A DNA stretch of 7,908 bases, taken from contig JACQGT010000126.1 of the NCBI GenBank assembly GCA_016199425.1, positions 1 through 7,908 on the forward strand, written 5' to 3'. The notes under the pieces are model-generated. The model was not told the origin of the DNA and searched no databases. It saw only the letters and a list, made by a program, of their open reading frames with translations. Source of the stretch: Chloroflexota bacterium (GTDB taxonomy: Bacteria; Chloroflexota; Anaerolineae; Caldilineales; Caldilineaceae). Below are positions 6,897 to 7,908 of the stretch, one piece after another (position 1 is the first letter of the stretch; the number at the start of each line of letters is the position of its first letter). The position numbers and the translations under genes were made by a program.

Positions 6897-7005
6897 AATA
6901 TGGCCGCGGCATACTGTATGTAGGGAATTTCTTGGCAGAAAGGCGGATTTCGGCGGCAAACTAACTCGAATTAAGCTCTAGCTACTACATCTAAATGCTT
7001 CTTGG

Positions 7006-7013
7006 CCGCAGAC
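7006..7013 (+). repeat. Left target-site duplication
   Basis: CCGCAGAC directly before the left terminal repeat; identical to 7269-7276. Confidence 0.85.
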
Positions 7014-7032
7014 CCCTGAGTGTCTTAGTGGT
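7014..7032 (+). repeat. Left terminal inverted repeat of the MITE-like element
   Basis: CCCTGAGTGTCTTAGTGGT, the exact reverse complement of 7250-7268. Confidence 0.95.
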
Positions 7033-7038
7033 ATAGTC

Positions 7039-7083
7039 GCAGGCACAAGAGCCTGCACCTTCAGAAGGGCCATACACCCCTTC
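7039..7083. repeat. Two small hairpins inside the element
   Basis: GCAGGC (7039-7044) pairs with GCCTGC (7051-7056) around a 6-base loop. GAAGGG (7064-7069) pairs with CCCTTC (7078-7083) around an 8-base loop. With the terminal repeats and the long arm they would make a cloverleaf-like fold. Confidence 0.6.
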
Positions 7084-7093
7084 GGAGACGATA

Positions 7094-7239
7094 CTAGTAC
7101 ACGACGGCGTAAATCCTTCCACGGTTTCTGCTCTCTGCCGGTCCGTGACCGGCGGGGGGTTGTCCACTGGATGCCGCCGGGTCACGGACCCGGCGAGAGC
7201 GATCGGTACCCCATAGATATTTACGCCGCGCTGTACTAG
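7094..7239. repeat. Internal 21-bp inverted repeat of the element
   Basis: 7094-7114 and 7219-7239 match in inverse orientation over CTAGTACA and CGGCGTAAAT, separated by a 3-base mismatch (CGA against GCG). It forms the base of a long arm that encloses the central stem. Confidence 0.8.
7130..7200. repeat. Central long stem of the element
   Basis: 7130-7155 pairs with 7173-7200: GCTCTC with GAGAGC, then GCCGG, TCCGTGACC and GGCGG with their complements, interrupted only by single-base bulges. The loop is 7156-7172. This is the strongest helix of the element. Confidence 0.8.
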
Positions 7240-7249
7240 GGCATTCCCC

Positions 7250-7268
7250 ACCACTAAGACACTCAGGG
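7250..7268 (-). repeat. Right terminal inverted repeat of the MITE-like element
   Basis: ACCACTAAGACACTCAGGG on the plus strand, 19 of 19 matching the left end in inverse orientation. Confidence 0.95.
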
Positions 7269-7276
7269 CCGCAGAC
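7269..7276 (+). repeat. Right target-site duplication
   Basis: CCGCAGAC directly after the right terminal repeat; identical to 7006-7013. Confidence 0.85.
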
Positions 7277-7337
7277 ACGACATCTAGTGCCGAAAGACCT
7301 ACTCAATCACGGAAACTGAGGGACACTACCGACAAAT

Positions 7338-7908
7338 CTAGGCGGCAGGTTTCAGATGCTGCAGTATGAGCGGGAAGGTCAGATGCCAGAAGGCACCATT
7401 GACATAGGAATTCTCCGCCGTCGGCCAGTTGGTCCAATAGGTAGTGTTCATCGGAATGCGATGCATCCACTGCTGGATCGGGCAATCGATCAAGTTGTCC
7501 AGATAGATTTCGATGCCTTTCAGATAGAGGTCCATATACTTGGGATCGCTGGAATCGGGCTTCATGTTCGCCATTTCCTCCAGCACCGCGTCGTACTCAG
7601 CATTGCGGAAGCGGGAGTTGTAGCTGGTCGGCTGGCCGGCCGGCGCCCAATACTTGCTGGTGTACATATCCATCGTATCGAAGGGATCGACGATCGAGCC
7701 GCCGTGTCCGTTCAGCCAGATCTTGGCTGTGCCGTCGCCGATGCGCGTACCCTGATCGGCGGGGGTGGTGAACTCGGCTTCGAAGCCTCCCTTGCGCAAC
7801 TGCTCGGCGATGACCGGGCCGATGTCGGTGAAAACCTGCCAGCCACCCATCGCAGCCTGGATGCGCTCGCCGTCCTTGACCCAAAAGCCTTCGCTGTCCT
7901 TCTCATAC
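7338..7908 (-). CDS. Second family 5 solute-binding protein, C-terminal 189 residues, truncated by window edge
   Basis: The frame is open from the right edge (first full codon 7907-7905, Tyr) to TAG at 7340-7338. The visible 189 residues align without gaps to residues 422-610 of the neighbouring binding protein, with 17 substitutions by eye (about 91% identity). Matches include YEKDSEGFWVKDGERIQAA and YWTNWPTAENSYVNG. The 5' part with signal and family signature lies outside the window, so an internal ATG at 7850 is not the real start. Changes cluster near the C-terminus (for example A to C and F to W in the segment around DCPIQQWMH), which could tune ligand preference. It is the most upstream gene here and probably belongs to the same transport unit, supplying an alternative receptor for the one set of permeases. 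Confidence 0.93.
   Translation of the reverse strand, partial: YEKDSEGFWVKDGERIQAAMGGWQVFTDIGPVIAEQLRKGGFEAEFTTPADQGTRIGDGTAKIWLNGHGGSIVDPFDTMDMYTSKYWAPAGQPTSYNSRFRNAEYDAVLEEMANMKPDSSDPKYMDLYLKGIEIYLDNLIDCPIQQWMHRIPMNTTYWTNWPTAENSYVNGAFWHLTFPLILQHLKPAA

Larger units (their letters stand above)
7014..7268. mobile_element. 255-bp MITE-like non-autonomous element
   Basis: Perfect 19-bp terminal inverted repeats (7014-7032 and 7250-7268) are each abutted exactly by the 8-bp direct repeat CCGCAGAC (7006-7013 and 7269-7276), the pattern of transposition with target duplication. The interior carries no transposase; its inverted repeats at 7094-7114/7219-7239 and 7130-7155/7173-7200 fold on themselves. 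Deleting the element plus one direct repeat would rebuild a plain spacer of about 237 bases. Eight-base duplications are made by several transposase families (for example IS1595, ISL3, IS66 and ISAs1 groups), and I cannot assign one from these ends. It sits within the transcribed spacer, so it would appear as a highly structured RNA in the operon message. Confidence 0.85.
6838..7337 (-). other. 500-bp spacer between the two binding-protein genes
   Basis: No gene is supported. About half is the inserted element 7014-7268 with its 8-bp flanking repeats. The remaining 166 bases before the downstream gene (6838-7003) hold a ribosome site (GGGGA 6843-6847), a 10-bp tandem repeat and a small palindrome. 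The 69 bases after the upstream gene (7269-7337) show no obvious terminator. Open frames crossing the element follow its inverted repeats and look non-coding. Confidence 0.6.

Noticed and set aside
7014..7268. Integron attC site or HEARO/omega-RNA element
   Set aside because: No RYYYAAC/GTTRRRY core sites and no adjacent IscB-like gene; exact terminal repeats with an 8-bp duplication point to a transposon derivative.
6991..7306. Minus-strand open frames of 70-95 codons across the inserted element
   Set aside because: They span the inverted repeats and show no family resemblance or ribosome site; the pairing structure explains the sequence better.

Overview
The window reads almost entirely on the minus strand. 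It holds most of an Opp/Dpp-type (ABC family 5) uptake operon followed by the start of a CHAT-domain gene. The alanine/proline-rich, twin-arginine lipoprotein substrate-binding proteins, the GC-rich coding sequence and a CHAT protein next to a solute transporter suggest an environmental bacterium, possibly Chloroflexota (Anaerolineae/Caldilineae-like). This taxonomic guess comes from family resemblance only; no rRNA or marker gene is present.

In transcription order (right to left): the C-terminal 189 residues of one substrate-binding protein (7338-7907, cut by the window edge); a 500-bp spacer containing a compact 255-bp inserted element; a complete paralogous substrate-binding lipoprotein (5005-6837); a 329-bp spacer with two strong hairpins; permease B (3671-4675); permease C (2802-3662); ATPase D (1828-2805); ATPase F (798-1826); and the first 247 codons of a CHAT-domain protein (3-743), which runs off the left edge. 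From permease B to ATPase F the genes are separated by 8 bases, a 4-base overlap and 1 base, so they are surely co-transcribed. Two of them use GTG starts supported by good Shine-Dalgarno sequences.

The binding proteins would capture a peptide or oligosaccharide outside the membrane. The B and C subunits form the channel, and the D and F ATPases power import; both ATPases carry the four-cysteine C-terminal domain typical of this family. The CHAT protein starts 54 bases after ATPase F in the same frame and is probably read from the same transcript or its tail.

The two least expected items are the 255-bp element at 7014-7268 and the CHAT gene. The element has perfect 19-bp terminal inverted repeats, an exact 8-bp flanking direct repeat and nested internal inverted repeats, and no transposase. 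The CHAT gene has no stop codon in the window and is masked by antisense open frames. No tRNA, rRNA, CRISPR array or complete insertion sequence was seen.
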